A stretch of DNA of 64,000 nucleotides from Ascaphus truei (Eukaryota; Chordata; Amphibia; Anura; Ascaphidae), in the NCBI GenBank assembly GCA_036426205.1, contig CM071573.1:69570585-69634584 (forward strand), written 5' to 3'. A model generated the notes under the pieces. That model saw nothing but the letters and a program-made list of their open reading frames with translations. It was not told the DNA's origin and did no database searches. This document shows, piece by piece, positions 31,551 through 44,500 of the stretch; the first letter of the stretch is position 1; each line of letters starts with the position of its first letter. A program made the translations under genes and the position numbers.

Positions 31551-33027
31551 TGTAAGGGGGTCACCCTCGGTTCCCCTGATCTTCCTTTGCCCCCTGCCTT
31601 ACCCCTGTGGCAGTGGGGGAAGGGGGCGGCGACTTCTCCCGGCGGGCACCGCCATCTTGGTTGCAGCGCGAGGTTCGAGCAATACGCAGAGGTTGGCCAG
31701 GTAAGCGGTGGCCATCGCCAGTGTGCCGGAGCTCTGGGAGGTTGCGCAGGCGCAGTTAAGCATAGCGGCGGCCATTACAGCGTCGCACACGCGGTCCCCA
31801 TAGGAAAGAGCTGTGCCAAGGACTACAATTCCCAGCAGCCTCTGGGGACTGCACTTTCACCCTGGTCACAGGCAGCATTGAAGCCAATAGAGCTGGCAGA
31901 TTCTCATGCTGCAGAGTTGCAACAATGTTGTGTGCAGACAGGGTTTTTGTCAGTTGGATCCAGGAAGAGATTGGGGAAGGTAGTGTACACAGAGCAGGGC
32001 TCTGCTGTACTAGGCCAGAGAAACCCCAGGCCCAGGTAGGCCCCAACTCCCCACCAGGTAAGTGGGTAATTAATAAGGGACGGCCCCAGGTTAGGGACCC
32101 TGCCCTTAGGTTCGTGTGTGTGTGTGTCTTGTCAGGGTCACGGCTGTCAGTGCAGTGAGAGCTGACAAGAGGGCATCCTGTGTGTATGCAGCACGTTCGC
32201 TGCAGGCACCAAGTAGGTTGCAGTGCGTTGCTGCAGGTGCTAGGTAGTAGTTAGCAGTCAGGACCGGGAAGAGCTAGGGGAACGGATTAGGCCAGTAACC
32301 CCCTAGGTCCCAGATAGGTCCTGACTCCCCAGTTTGTGGTGCTACAGGGACAGGCCCTAGATTAGGGACCCTGTCACAGTAGTACTAGTGCTAGATAGGG
32401 ACACAGCGGACGCTGCGCTCCCAGAGAACAGACTTGGGCTCAAGTCTGTGCCCGCAGAGACTATCTCCAGGGTGGGATCGCCCCTGGCGGACCCATGCGA
32501 GGAAACATCGGATCAGACGGGATCACCAAGCGGCAGATCCTTTTCGAAGTCGCTTGCAGGCCCGAGTGCAGGAGCGCTCGGCAGGTATCTTCCTAAGTGC
32601 ACCAACGTATCCTAACATATCACAACTACACATAGTGGCAGCGCAGACCACGGGACAAGGGGGTTGGGCTGTGGACCCAGTGTGGGGATATACGGTGACT
32701 GTGGAGTTACTCTCTGGAGGGAATGTTATAAGTGTGTGTTATTGCCTGCATATATATTCTGTGTTACAGTAAACTGGTTATATACATCCATGAGTAGGTG
32801 GTTATTGTATATGTGGGTCCTGTGTAGGCAACCTTCTACATCCCTAGAACCCTACACAGGTGGAGGCGCTGAAACCGAGAACGTTCCAGAGGATTCACCC
32901 CAGGCTCTCACTAGCGGAGGCTCAGACCTCCTGTGAGCCTGACAGGTATACTGCACCACACCTGGTAACATATAGGTTCCCCTTACATACGCCATATATG
33001 CGATTGGGTGGGGGAATACCCTTTACA
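31551..33027 (+). mobile_element. Element B 3' LTR, 1477 bp
   Basis: Runs from TGTAAGGGGGTCACCC to ATACCCTTTACA, beginning TG and ending CA. The last 347 bp equal 28910-29254. Contains several CAGGT-type tandem pieces (CCAGGTTAGGGACCCTG and CTAGATTAGGGACCCTG). The exact 5' border is set by the polypurine tract and the match to the start of element A's LTR. Confidence 0.65.
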
Positions 33028-33720
33028 TGTATGAAAGGAAAGCTGTACTTTATTAACCGAATCACTCAATGTATTCCGTGTTGTTTAGGAGCTTGTGTCC
33101 ATCTGAGCCAAGAATGCAGTGGCATTTCCAAAGTTACAGAGACAAGGGTTGAGTTATAGTTTTTCGGAATATCACAATGGTGGCCATTTTCAAAACGTTC
33201 AGCTGTAAACGATTCTTTCTATATCGTATTTCTAAAAAACATAAAAGTGCTGGTTCAATGTATTTGTGAATTCCTTCTTATTTGTTGCTGTTGCTCATTC
33301 CTGCAGCCCATATTACACTCCCTGGTCATACAGCCAACAGTTGTCCTACATGATATCCACCCTTAAATAGTCATCTCAGTGACAGGTCACTTAAAGATTG
33401 TTCCTATCTTGCTGCTTTTCTGATTAGCTCTTCAACGACTGCTTTCCACTTTTGCTCCACTGTTGAGATATCACAAGCGTGTCTCATTTGACCCCTGTAG
33501 TGGGTTTTTTCCACAGAACATTGGCTGTTTCACCGGTCATTCATCATATTGCAAAATTCAATAATTACTTAAGCATTAGTAGAACTTCTAAACATACCTG
33601 TTTGACACATACAATACCAGGTTTTTAGTTCCTTCTCATGATAAAAAATCTACATAGCAGCTTAGAAAAAACAAAGCTACAATATGACTAGAAAATACTC
33701 CAAGGGACTTCTAAAAATGG
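33028..33720. other. Intergenic, nothing recognised
   Basis: AT-rich, no exon or repeat recognised. Confidence 0.3.
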
Positions 33721-33726
33721 CAACTT

Positions 33727-33990
33727 TATTTCATATAGCGCTTTTCTCCCAACGGGAATCAAAGCGCTTCACAATGACAGTATAGTGCGCGGTACACAGC
33801 ACATAGGATGGTTACAGACACAGTCCCTGCCCAGGGGAGCTTACAATCTATGATTTTGGTCCCAGAGGCACAGGGAGATAAAGTGACTTGCCCAAGCTCA
33901 CAAGGATCTGACACCGGGAATTGAACCATGTTCCCCTACTTCAAACTCAGTGTTGTTGTATACAGAGCCACTACTTCTCCATGAAGTCAC
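33727..33990 (-). mobile_element. SINE/LINE 3'-tail-like repeat
   Basis: TATAGCGCTTTTCTCCCAAC, GGGGAGCTTACAATCTA and AAGTGACTTGCCCAAGCTCAC are typical of CR1/L2-tailed vertebrate SINEs. GGAATTGAACC resembles a B-box-like tRNA segment. Exact family not determined. Confidence 0.55.
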
Positions 33991-34161
33991 TCTTCATAAA
34001 TCTCTCAAACAATGAAAAACTCAAAGAATGGCACCCTGCACAAAAATCTACTTAAAACAATGCAAATAATAATGTACTATTACATTATGACATCTCTAGA
34101 GAAGAAAAGTATCCATTGATAACATTTGAATTCAAACACAATAAAGGGGTTCTGTTACTTG

Positions 34162-34162
<1 letters not shown>

Positions 34163-34199
<37 letters not shown>

Positions 34200-34252
34200 A
34201 CAGGCCCACCCACACACACACACACACACACCCACCACAATCACACACACCC
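34163..34252. repeat. (CA)n microsatellite, interrupted
   Basis: Long CA runs with CCCA interruptions. Confidence 0.9.
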
Positions 34253-34439
34253 CACCACATCACTCTTACACTATTTATGTTCCATTCACTTGAATAGAGC
34301 CTTACGGTGTCTTCTAGCACCAAAGGTGTCGTAAGGAGGAGTACTTTTTCGTAAATATGGCCCTCTTGGTCTTGGTGCTATTTTCATTTATATCCTCCAT
34401 AAAGATGCAATCCAAGCGGGTGATTTTTTAAATTTGTTA

Positions 34440-34793
34440 CATAGCATTGAAGCATGGGGTCTCTACAGATGAACCCCATTAATTTGAGCTCTGGGGATCC
34501 ACTGCTTCCAGAGATACTTACCTCCATAGGGGGTGCCGGGAGCCACTCCGCTCAGCTAGCAGGGATCACGTAATGACCGCTTTTCAAAGCTCCCGCGTCC
34601 TGCGGGCCAATAGGAAGCCGTGACATCATCCGGTGAGGTTTCCTATTGGCCCATGGGATGCGGGAACTTTAAAAAGCAGAGAGATACCGGCACCCCCTTC
34701 GGAGGGTCTGTATCTCTGAAAGCAGGGGGTCCCCGGTGCCAAAATTAACTGGGGTCAGCTCCAGAGACCCCCTGCTTCAATGCTATGTTCAAA
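34440..34793. mobile_element. MITE with CATAGCATTGAAGCA ends
   Basis: Ends CATAGCATTGAAGCATGGGG and CCCCTGCTTCAATGCTATG are inverted. Interior CCAATAGGAAGCCGTGACAT pairs with GTTTCCTATTGGCCCATG. Same group as 57190-57545 and, internally, 11828-12262. Confidence 0.75.
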
Positions 34794-35124
34794 ACAAAAT
34801 CAAAAATGGGAAAAAAATGCTTAAAGGCAGAAAGGTAGGTTTATGAGGCTGGAATAGAATAGACATACTCAGTCCCACTGTATGTTATATTTGGCTTTGG
34901 CATGTCATTGGTGATTTAGCTTACCGTATACTACTGAGTATTGAATGAATTAAGCCTTTGTTAATTTGTACCCATAAGCCCCCTTCACTTTTAAGAGTGG
35001 AAATAACTCCTGGAAAATAATAAAGTAACTTTTGTAGACTGGATGCTATTTAAACAATTTGAACAGGTGGGTACAGAAAGAATCAAAGTGCATTATCACT
35101 GAAAGGCAACTCAGGATGAGGTGG

Positions 35125-35134
35125 CTATAATTAG
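35125..35134 (+). promoter_or_regulatory. MEF2-type motif upstream of SYNPO2L exon 1
   Basis: CTATAATTAG matches YTAWWWWTAR exactly, 317 bp before the ATG of a muscle gene. Such 10-mers are expected by chance more than ten times in 64 kb of AT-rich DNA, so this is only suggestive. Confidence 0.25.
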
Positions 35135-35450
35135 ACAGCATTAAGGAATGGGGTTTGTGTGAGAATGCTCCACAGAGTGGTAGGAGGGATCTATTTTCAG
35201 CCAAGAGGTGAAAGAGTGTGGGAGGATGAGAAAGAGAGGACAGCAAGATTGACAGGACATGTGCTAGGGGACGCCACTGGCCCTTTACCAAAAGTAGAAC
35301 TAAGTGACTTCTCGTAACAAGTGGAGAAGCTCCCAGAAGGGCTTAGAGCAGCTAGGATCTCCTGTCCTGCTCTTTGCTTGTGTAGAAACATGGGGGGATA
35401 TGTAGGGATGGAGATCAGATAGTCCGATCTGGAGCAGAGAAGAAGCAGCC

Positions 35451-35555
35451 ATGGGAGCTGACGATCTTATTCTCATCACCTTATCTGGAGAGGGCCCATG
35501 GGGCTTCAGGCTACATGGGGGATCGGAGAAGACCTTACCTCTCCTAGTGTCAAAG
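35451..35555 (+). CDS. SYNPO2L: SYNPO2L exon 1, start codon and first half of PDZ
   Basis: ATG at 35451 opens MGADDLILITLSGEGPWGFR, then LHGGSEKTLPLLVSK, and ends at AAG/GTAAGG, exit phase 0, 35 codons. The GPWGFRL stretch is the carboxylate-binding loop and first strand of the PDZ domain and matches the known SYNPO2L start residue for residue in most places. Confidence 0.93.
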
Positions 35556-38500
35556 GTAAGGTTATCCTGCGGCCTTACATCAGAAGGGCAAGTGGGTGAT
35601 CCCACAAACACTTGATCGAGTTACAAGCAAGTTTAAAAAGGTGCTTTATAAAAAAAAAAGGGTATAGCAAATGTGTATTGGAATAAGACATGTAAATACA
35701 ATATGCTACAATGAAATGTATCTGCAAACACCCTAATAAAAATATACTTTATATATAAAAAAGGTGCTTTACTCAATTTGATGAGCCTGTTTGAAAATGC
35801 TAAATTTTGTAAATATCCCTAGCTCAGAAAAGGGACCTTCTACTGCTCCTTGGAGAAGTACTTAGCTTTTTACTTGCTTTTTGTCAGGTTGAATAAAAGC
35901 TATCACACGTTTCATTTCACGAGTAGGGCCTGTGACTAGCAGTATATATTAATATTTTGCCTAAACCATACCACTATTGCCATTTACTTAGCACTTTCTT
36001 GCTTATCCAATTCTAGAAGGATAACAATGTCTACAATAAAAGAAGATATATGTACAATATCAATACAATCATGCCATGAGTATCTGATTGAGGAGGTAAA
36101 TTGTATTGGAAATAATTATACTTATAATAATTAAACTTTCCTTTTAATACAATGTCCATCTATTTTATCTGCCAATGAGAGCTCCCATTAATCTGATTAA
36201 ACGGAAAGATCGATAAGCAAATCTTCACTGTTTTAATACATCACAAGAAAGAAATCACTGGCGACAGTATATTAAATACCTTCATGGCCTGGGATTTCTA
36301 CATTCATGGTAAATCTGTCTTGTTATTGGATGGAATCCGTAGATATTTATCTAGTACAAGTTTTTATTTGCTAGTATTCTTGGCGTGAGTTAGGGGGGCA
36401 CCGTGGCTAGATATTACTGGTTATAACACTCAACACTTTTTTGTTTTTACCTTGTACAGCAACAATGGTTTTATGAACATTTGTAAAATATCACATGCTA
36501 CCGTAATAATAATTGGAATGATTGCTGTAATATTGGATTATTAACCCTTTCAGGGCCCTCAAGTGGAGGATTATCTAATAGCAATGATAACGTGGCAGTT
36601 CCCTTTTCGCTGGGATCAAGCAGATAGATCATCAATGATAAATAAATAACTATTCATGCCACAAAAAAAAATGAACTTTTCATTACAACTACCAATATGA
36701 GGCACTAACTTTAGATAATCTACATACCCATACGCCAAACCAGTGCCCCCTTCAAGAGGAAAACAAGGTGGATGCATCAACTCCAGCACCCACTATAAGA
36801 ACTAGAGCTAATGGTTTGTGACGCAACAATTCTAATTTACTTTATTAGGTACATACCTGGCTACTTGTCCATTCGATTAGTATGTGACACAGGTACTTTG
36901 AACAGCAATATATATATATGTATATGTGTGTATATATACAGTGTTCGACAAACCTATACATTTGCTCGCCCCGGGCGAGTGGATTTAACCCCCGGGCAAG
37001 TAAATATTGGCCCAAGCAGCACACGTTTGGTACTAGGTGGCGAGTAGATTTTTTTGTGTGGCGAGTAGATTTTTTGGTGATTTGTCAACCACTGTGTGTA
37101 TTTGTTGGCAGAAAACCGTACATGACCTTGAATTACCTCTATGACTTGCTGAAAGTGCACGTGTACCGTGCTCACTGGCACTGAGTCTTCCACTTGTACT
37201 GGTTATCAACAAGTAGAATCACCCAATGGCTAGCCATGAGTTAATTCATAACGTGGTGGGTGATGATGAAGGACCTGAGCACAGAGCACAGTCTGAACTA
37301 TATTCACATATTTACTTAGAATTGCTTGTTATATGATATCACATTGAGCATCATCAAAAATACAAATCTAAAAAAGACACACAGCAAAGGGACAGAATCA
37401 TTCTCCATTTGTTTGCCCTGCTGCGGATTCCATTTAGTATACAAGTATCTTTTTTTATAAAGATTTTAGACTGTGAGGATGTATTATTTGTTTCTGTAAT
37501 ACATGGCATGTCAGCATTTTATTACCACACTAAATATGTCTTCTTATCAGTAAAACACAGCATGTGCAAACTATTCTTATGTTTAATCTTGTTAGGCTTC
37601 CATTGTGCACTGTTGAACAATACAGCCACAATCCCTGCTCTGAATATAGAATTGGAAGCACAGATGGGTAGTGCCTGGCTCATGGTCTCCCAGGACTGAC
37701 ACTGGATCACAAACACATTATATATGCCATTGTCTTAACCACAAACCGAATCTTTCTTCCTCTGCTTTGCGCTGTTGAATCCACATGAGGTCTAAGTAAT
37801 AAAATACAATTAAAGATATGTATTTATTATCAGATCACTGCAAGTGCTGTTGTCATAAAACAGATGCCCAGAAGATTAGCGTCTCCGTGCGCTAATGTAT
37901 AATGTGTGTGTGTGTGTGTGGTGTGTGCGTCAACTTCTCTTTCACGAAGAAGAAAATAATGCTATTGGTGAAGTTAGCAGCAGAGTTTGGGTGCTGTTGT
38001 CGAGCACACATATAAATGATATTTTAGATTACAGTGGGTGACACTTTTGTGTGCCATCGATACAACAAAATTGGCCATTACGGTTTTTTTTTGGCACAAA
38101 GGACAATTGCAAGTAGACACAAACAATTCTTAATGCATTCATATGTATGAACATGATGCACAACGTACAAAGAATAAGAAAATGTAAGTACATGAATAAT
38201 GATGCACCAACACATGCTGCTAATGATTTTAAGTGAGAAATTAATTTAGTGACAATTCACTGTTTTAATTCAGCTAAAAAACAACAGTTCTCTACACATA
38301 GCTCCATTTATGTCAGTGTGAGTATTTTAACAGCATGAAATGTGATAGTGCGCTATACAAATAATTCTATAGAAAAAATATTTTTGGAAATTATATATCT
38401 TGGATTAAATTTAGACGATATAAAATAATAAAATACAACTCAAAGAAAATACCAACCACAGTATTCCTATCCCTCAGGGGTGTAGGCATTATGTGTTAAA

Positions 38501-41500
38501 TATCAAGAAACAAATTCAGACCACTCTTCTATAAAAAAAAATAATAATATTAAAAAACAAGTAATACAATTATTAATAATGATAATATAATCAGTCTCTT
38601 GTGACCACTACTCCATCAGAATCACCTCAAAAACAAGAGAGAGGCGCAAATCATAGCATAAATACCACGTTTGTGTCTATCTTTTGTTTTCGAGTATTTG
38701 AACAGCTGAGGTTATTTGGCAAAAGCTCTTGAGACTGTTTAACACCTGAGGCCCAAATCCATATATAACGGTGCTAAGCTTTAGCTCAAGTGAGTGGGAG
38801 AAAAGACGGGCTGCAGCTCAGCATCGTTATATGGATCTGGACCTTAACACAGGGGTGCTCAACTACAGTCCTCAGAGGATGATTGAGCCACCTGTGCCGA
38901 AGCAGGGATTGATTGAACTACCTGTGCTGAAGCAGGGATATCCTGAAAACCTGACCTGTTGCAGGGGCCTGAGGACTGGAGTTGAGCACCCCGCCTTAAT
39001 GTGTACTTTTATTGTATCAGGTATGTATGTTCTAAAACAGTTCCACCTGTTATCTTAAAAATAATATAATTCCGAAAGAACAGTGGAATTACCACCCAAA
39101 ATGTGGCATTATTGTTGACATACAGTAGTGTTATATTATTATTTGTATGATGGTGTTTTCTGTTACTTTGGCATATCTATAAATTAAAGCGTTTGGCTAA
39201 TCGGCTAAATAAATGGCATTTACTAGCAGTCTCAGATCCCTGATCCCCTTTACTTACAGGAACTGAGAGCCCTTCCCCAGCATAGCATGAGGTGTGTGTT
39301 ACAGTGTGAAAGGTGTGTGTTCCAGTGTGAGAGGTGTGTGTTACAGTGTGAGAGGTGTGTGTTACAGTGTGAGAGGTGTGTTACATTGTGCCATACCTTA
39401 CGCGGGCATATTGGAAGCTTTGGGGAGGCAGGGTGGGGGGGAGGCACGTGGCGAGGTATCCCCCAGGGGACAGTCAGCCCCGCAGTGGCCGCCACTATCC
39501 TGCTATCCTCGCCGGCATGTCTTCACAGTGCGCGGCCAAGCAGCTTTGCAGACTGCTTCTTCCCCCCAGCCCGCGGCGGCATGAAGCTAGCAGGCGGGGA
39601 GGCGGCAGGGTAGGTGGGAGTCATGTGGTGAGGGCCGGTGGTGAGGGCCGAGGCCGATATATATATAAATGTACTCCTACGCCATGCCATTCTGTGGCCT
39701 ATTCAAGAGGGCACGTCTTAGTAAATATGGTACAGGGTGTTTTCCATCATTTTGCAATCATGCTGTAGTAGAAAATAAAAGAGGAGGGAGAAGGGACACT
39801 TGGCTTTTATGGCCTAGATCAGAGGTGGGCAACGTCAGTCCTCAAGGGCCACCAACAAGTCAGGTTTTCAGGATATCCATGCTTTAGCACAGGTGACTCA
39901 ATCAGATTGAGCCAACTGTGCTGAAGCAGGGACTGATTGAACCACCTGTGCTGAAGCAGGAACCGATTGAGCCACGTGTGCTGAAGCTGGAACTGATTGA
40001 GCTACCTGTGCTGAAGCAGGGATATCCTAAAAACCTGAGCTGTTGGTGGCCCTTGAGGACTGAAGTTGCCCACCTCTGTACTAGATCCACTAGACTCTGA
40101 TAAATGCAAAAATTGGTGTTAGCAATAGTGACGCAAAAAGGTTGTATCGGCCTATATTTACTAAAGCCATATCGTGTGTGGCAAAGCAACAATAACATGC
40201 CTTTTCCTGCATTGATATTTTAGCGATAGTGTTAATAATATGCATGCAAAGGATGATTTAATGGCTAAGTCATTATTCATGAGCATTAATGTGCAATGTA
40301 CTAAATATAGATATCTGTAGATTTCTGGCTACCGCCAAAAACTAATATGCAATTGTTATCACTTGTCTTCTATTTCATTAAATGGTATGAATAGATATTA
40401 GCAGGGCTGTTAAAATCCAGGGCGAGAGTAAATTAAGGGGCGACAAGTAAAAAAAAGAATCCTGCCGCCTTTTAGGTTTAAATGATTAATTACGGCTTTG
40501 TGATTGGACTGGACACTTTAAGGCAGGGTGGCTGTCACACACCACCAGAGCAGTGACACTAGCGCCCCACAATGCCTTGTGCTTAAAGGCGCCAAGCCGT
40601 AGCAACAGGAGCAAGGCATTGTGGGGCGCTAGTGCATGCTCTGCTGTTTTGTGCAGCTACAATTTTCACTCAAGCCTCATTGACAGAAGTAAGGACCAGG
40701 ATATTTATTATTTGAGGAGGGGTCTGTGTGCGTTAAATTAAGTGGGGGGGCGGGGTGGGGCTTGTGGTGGAGTAGTGACTTTTTTTCTGGTGAATCTTTG
40801 TGTAATTTTTTCAGCCCTGGATATCAGAAAACAAACATAAAATAACATGGTATAGTATAGGCGTATATTTCTCTATAAAAATATACGGTATTTAATGGTA
40901 TCCATCCTGCAATCAAGTCCTCCCCTTGCCTCTTATATTCCATTTTTGGTAATGTAGTTAACTTTCCTTCTCTAAATTGTCTATACCATTCAGTATTTTT
41001 GAATGCGATGAAGTATAGTTCTTTTAGTACTTGCATATAGTGTATCCATAAACACTTACCCTATGGATGCCTATGTCTTTAAAGGAGCGATCCCACATAG
41101 GCTCAATATCTACAAAGCTCCGTTATTGACGTAATGAGGCATTAACTGAAATCAACACACTAAGTGCTAACGGGGATCTTCAAAGCTCACTGACAGTGTT
41201 ATGTGCTGTTTAAATCCGTATCAAGCCCACGCGTTACTATATAACGCACATTAGTGCTGATGATATGCCAAAGAGGTGTTCGCTGTCACAACGCCTACCC
41301 CCAGAGCTCCGTTATAGTTAACGCAGGGAGTTAACAATGTGTTAGTTAGGAATGGCTCCCGCTAGAACCTGCAATATGTGTTTTGCAGGAGAGGAGAGGC
41401 AAAACCCTCCCCAGCAAAACCCATATTTCAGGGTCTTTAGGGGGCTAACGCGACCTTTATGTAAGACAGACTTCATGCAAGTCATGTTATTTGAAGCGAA

Positions 41501-44500
41501 TGCGTGGCAGTACTAACTTAACATGCCGTAAAGCTTATGCTAAGGAGATCAATAACGGCTGTTGTTTGCGGATTGGCGTTAACCTTCGGGAACATAATGT
41601 CCATTACGGATTTTGATAACAGTATGTTATGAGCCCAGGACTTAACGGACCTTTGTGGATCTGGCCCATAGTCGGACAGATTAATTTCTTAGGGGCCTCT
41701 GAATGGGGACGTGTTTTATCCTTCTACCCTACTGTCCTTATCAGAGAGCCAATAAAGATAAGGGGTGGTGGGGAGGGGGGACTCTGGCTGTACAAGCGCT
41801 TACTGATCACACAGTGACATCACACGAAAGGCAGCAGCCAGAGGAAACGAAACCCTCCCAAGTCTAACTTTGAACAAATGTAAAAATAATTATAGGTGTC
41901 AGATTTGGGTGAAACAATGTATCAGTTACCCATATGAAGGCCCTTTAAACATGTCACTGGAATTAGTTCACTTTGGTCCTAGGAGGGACTGCCCCTTTAA
42001 AGGCACTCTCTCTTGCTCCCTCTTCCTCCTGTTTTAGAATAGCAGGCAGCTGTAATTAAGCTGTTAACGCGTTCACACAGCAGTATGCGAGAAGGGAAGG
42101 AAGAGGGACAGAAGCCACATTGTCAGCCAGAAGGATGTGTTAGTTGGGTCAACGATGGTGAACTGGCCCGAGCAGTCTCCCAGGTGTATTGTGATTATGA
42201 AGAATGACTCTTACGATTCACATCTCCTTGTGACTTGACACCCAATGCCATAACATTGTGCCAATCCAGACACCACTTACATAATCACAACCCACAAAAG
42301 TCACTGTATTGTATTGTACGTCTTTATTTATATAGCGCCATTAATGTACATAGCGCTTCACAGCAGTAATACACGTGGTAATCAAATAAATAACAGATAA
42401 TATAAATAACAGGTCATGGGAATAAGTACTTCATACATAAAAGTAACATGAAGGAAGAGGAGTCCCTGCCCCGAGGAGCTTACAGTCTAATTGGTAGGTA
42501 GGGAGAACGTACAGAGACAGTAGGAGGGAGTTCTGGTAAGTGCGTCTGCAGGGGGCCAAGCTTTATGTATCATGTGTCCAGTATAATCCACAGTGCTATT
42601 CATATGCTTCTTTAAGCAAGTGTGTCTTAAGGTGGGTCTTAAAGGTGGATAGAGAGGGTGCTAGTCGGGTACTGAGGGGAAGGGCATTCCAGAGGTGTGG
42701 GGCAGTAAGTGAGAAAGGTGTAAGGCGGGAGAGGGCTTTAGATACAAAGGGGGTAGAAAGAAGACATCCTTGAGAGGAACGCAAGAGTCGGGATGGTGCA
42801 TAACGAGAAATTAGGGCTGAGATGTAAGGAGGAGCAGAAGAGTGTAAAGCTTTAAAAGTGAGGAGGAGAATTGAGTGTGAGATACGGGATTTGATCGGAA
42901 GCCAGGAGAGGGATTTCAGCAGGGGAGACGCGGAGACAGATTTAGGAAAGAGTAGAGTGATTCTGGCAGCAGCGTTTAGGATAGATTGTTAGCATGCTAA
43001 TTGGGGATTGTTTACACCCCATACCATACCAATTTGGGGATTATATCTCCTCAGCATCTGGGATACCTGTGGTGGGCCTTAGAGGAGCCCTATTTACCCT
43101 CTTTACACCGTGTCACCCTCACCCTATTTTTAACACACCTGTATATACCCTACACTTAAGATTATACTATATTTTGTTCCCTAATAAAACTTTTCTTGTT
43201 TTGCGTCGTTGGGCACTTAGGCTACTATACATTGTCCCATCCTGTGTTGCCCCATAGAGTGCAATTGTGGGTTTCTTTTCTGGCTTGGATTGCTATCCAA
43301 ACTAGATTTTTGTGCTCCTATATCTTGTATTCCCTATGCACCATGGGATTTTATGATTATTGCGGTATTTATGGAAAGCGATAAGCACTTTTCTGCTTTT
43401 TTGTAGATTGTAAGGGAGACAGGTGAGAGGCAGGAAGGCCGGACAGCAGGAGGTTACAGTAATCAAGACGGGAGAGAATGAGGGCCTGAGTCAGAGTTTT
43501 AGCAGTCGAGCAACAGAGGAAAGGGCGTATCTTTGTTATATTGCGGAGGAAAAAGCGACAGGTTTTAGAAACTCATTTGTTTTAAAGTTGTCCACTATGG
43601 TCCCGAGAACTGTGGTTGTGGCAGAAATGATGACTATTACATCCACACACATGATATGTGCGGCAGTATTTATCATTCACAAATTATTTCAGAATCATGA
43701 CTTGATAAAGGATTTGTTGCTTTAAATAAATAACGTAAAGAAGAATAAAATCACTTTTTAAGTTTTTTTTTTTTTTTTTAAATTTAAAGTACAGCCCTCA
43801 GCTGAAAGAAATAGAGCCAAAAATCAATAGACAAGGCACACAGCCAGAGAATTTCTGGGCTACCTGTAAATCTCCAGTAATCATATACGGAGGAGGGATA
43901 ACTTTGACCCTTCCTGTGTGTTAAAGAAGTTATTGGAGTTTAGCACTTGTCAGTAAAATGTTTATTTTAAGCAGGCCTGTCACATTCATGCCCTTCAATA
44001 GGAGTAGACATTTAGATTTGAGGATTGCCACCTGGTTCCACGGTAACGAGTTTTTATTTAACCCATGATGTTTGATGTAAGGATGCTGGATTCCCAAACC
44101 TTAACTGGCGTGTGGGTGCATTTTAATATATGAGGGTGGCTCAAAAGCAAGTTTAAGCCATTCTGTGCCTCTAAATATCCCATCCACGGCATCCCTTAAA
44201 ATGTGTCTTTAACCTGAAGATCGGAAGAAACCTTGTTAAAGAGACAACAATCAGTAGCATGAGATTCAAGTACAGGCATACCCCGGTTTAAGGACACTCA
44301 CTTTAAGTACACTCGCGAGTAAGGACATATCGCCCAATAGGCAAACGGCAGCTCGTGCATGCGCCTGTCATCATGTCCTGAACAGCAATACCGGCTCCGT
44401 ACCTGTACCGAAGCTGTGCGCAAGCGGGGAGACTATAGAGCCCGTTACAAATGCGTTATTTATATCAGTTATGCACGTATATAACGATTGCAGTACAGTA

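Noticed and set aside
33860..33975. Possible tRNA gene on the minus strand
   Set aside because: Only a B-box-like segment is visible. It is embedded in a SINE-like repeat with no cloverleaf.
37409..37699. 96-codon plus-strand ORF in SYNPO2L intron 1
   Set aside because: Hydrophobic AT-rich reading, no PDZ or other family resemblance, no splice-site support.
40824..41036. Minus-strand 70-codon ORF (LKELYFIAFKNTEWYRQF)
   Set aside because: Reads like protein but matches no family I know and has no context. Possibly a transposon scrap, not called.
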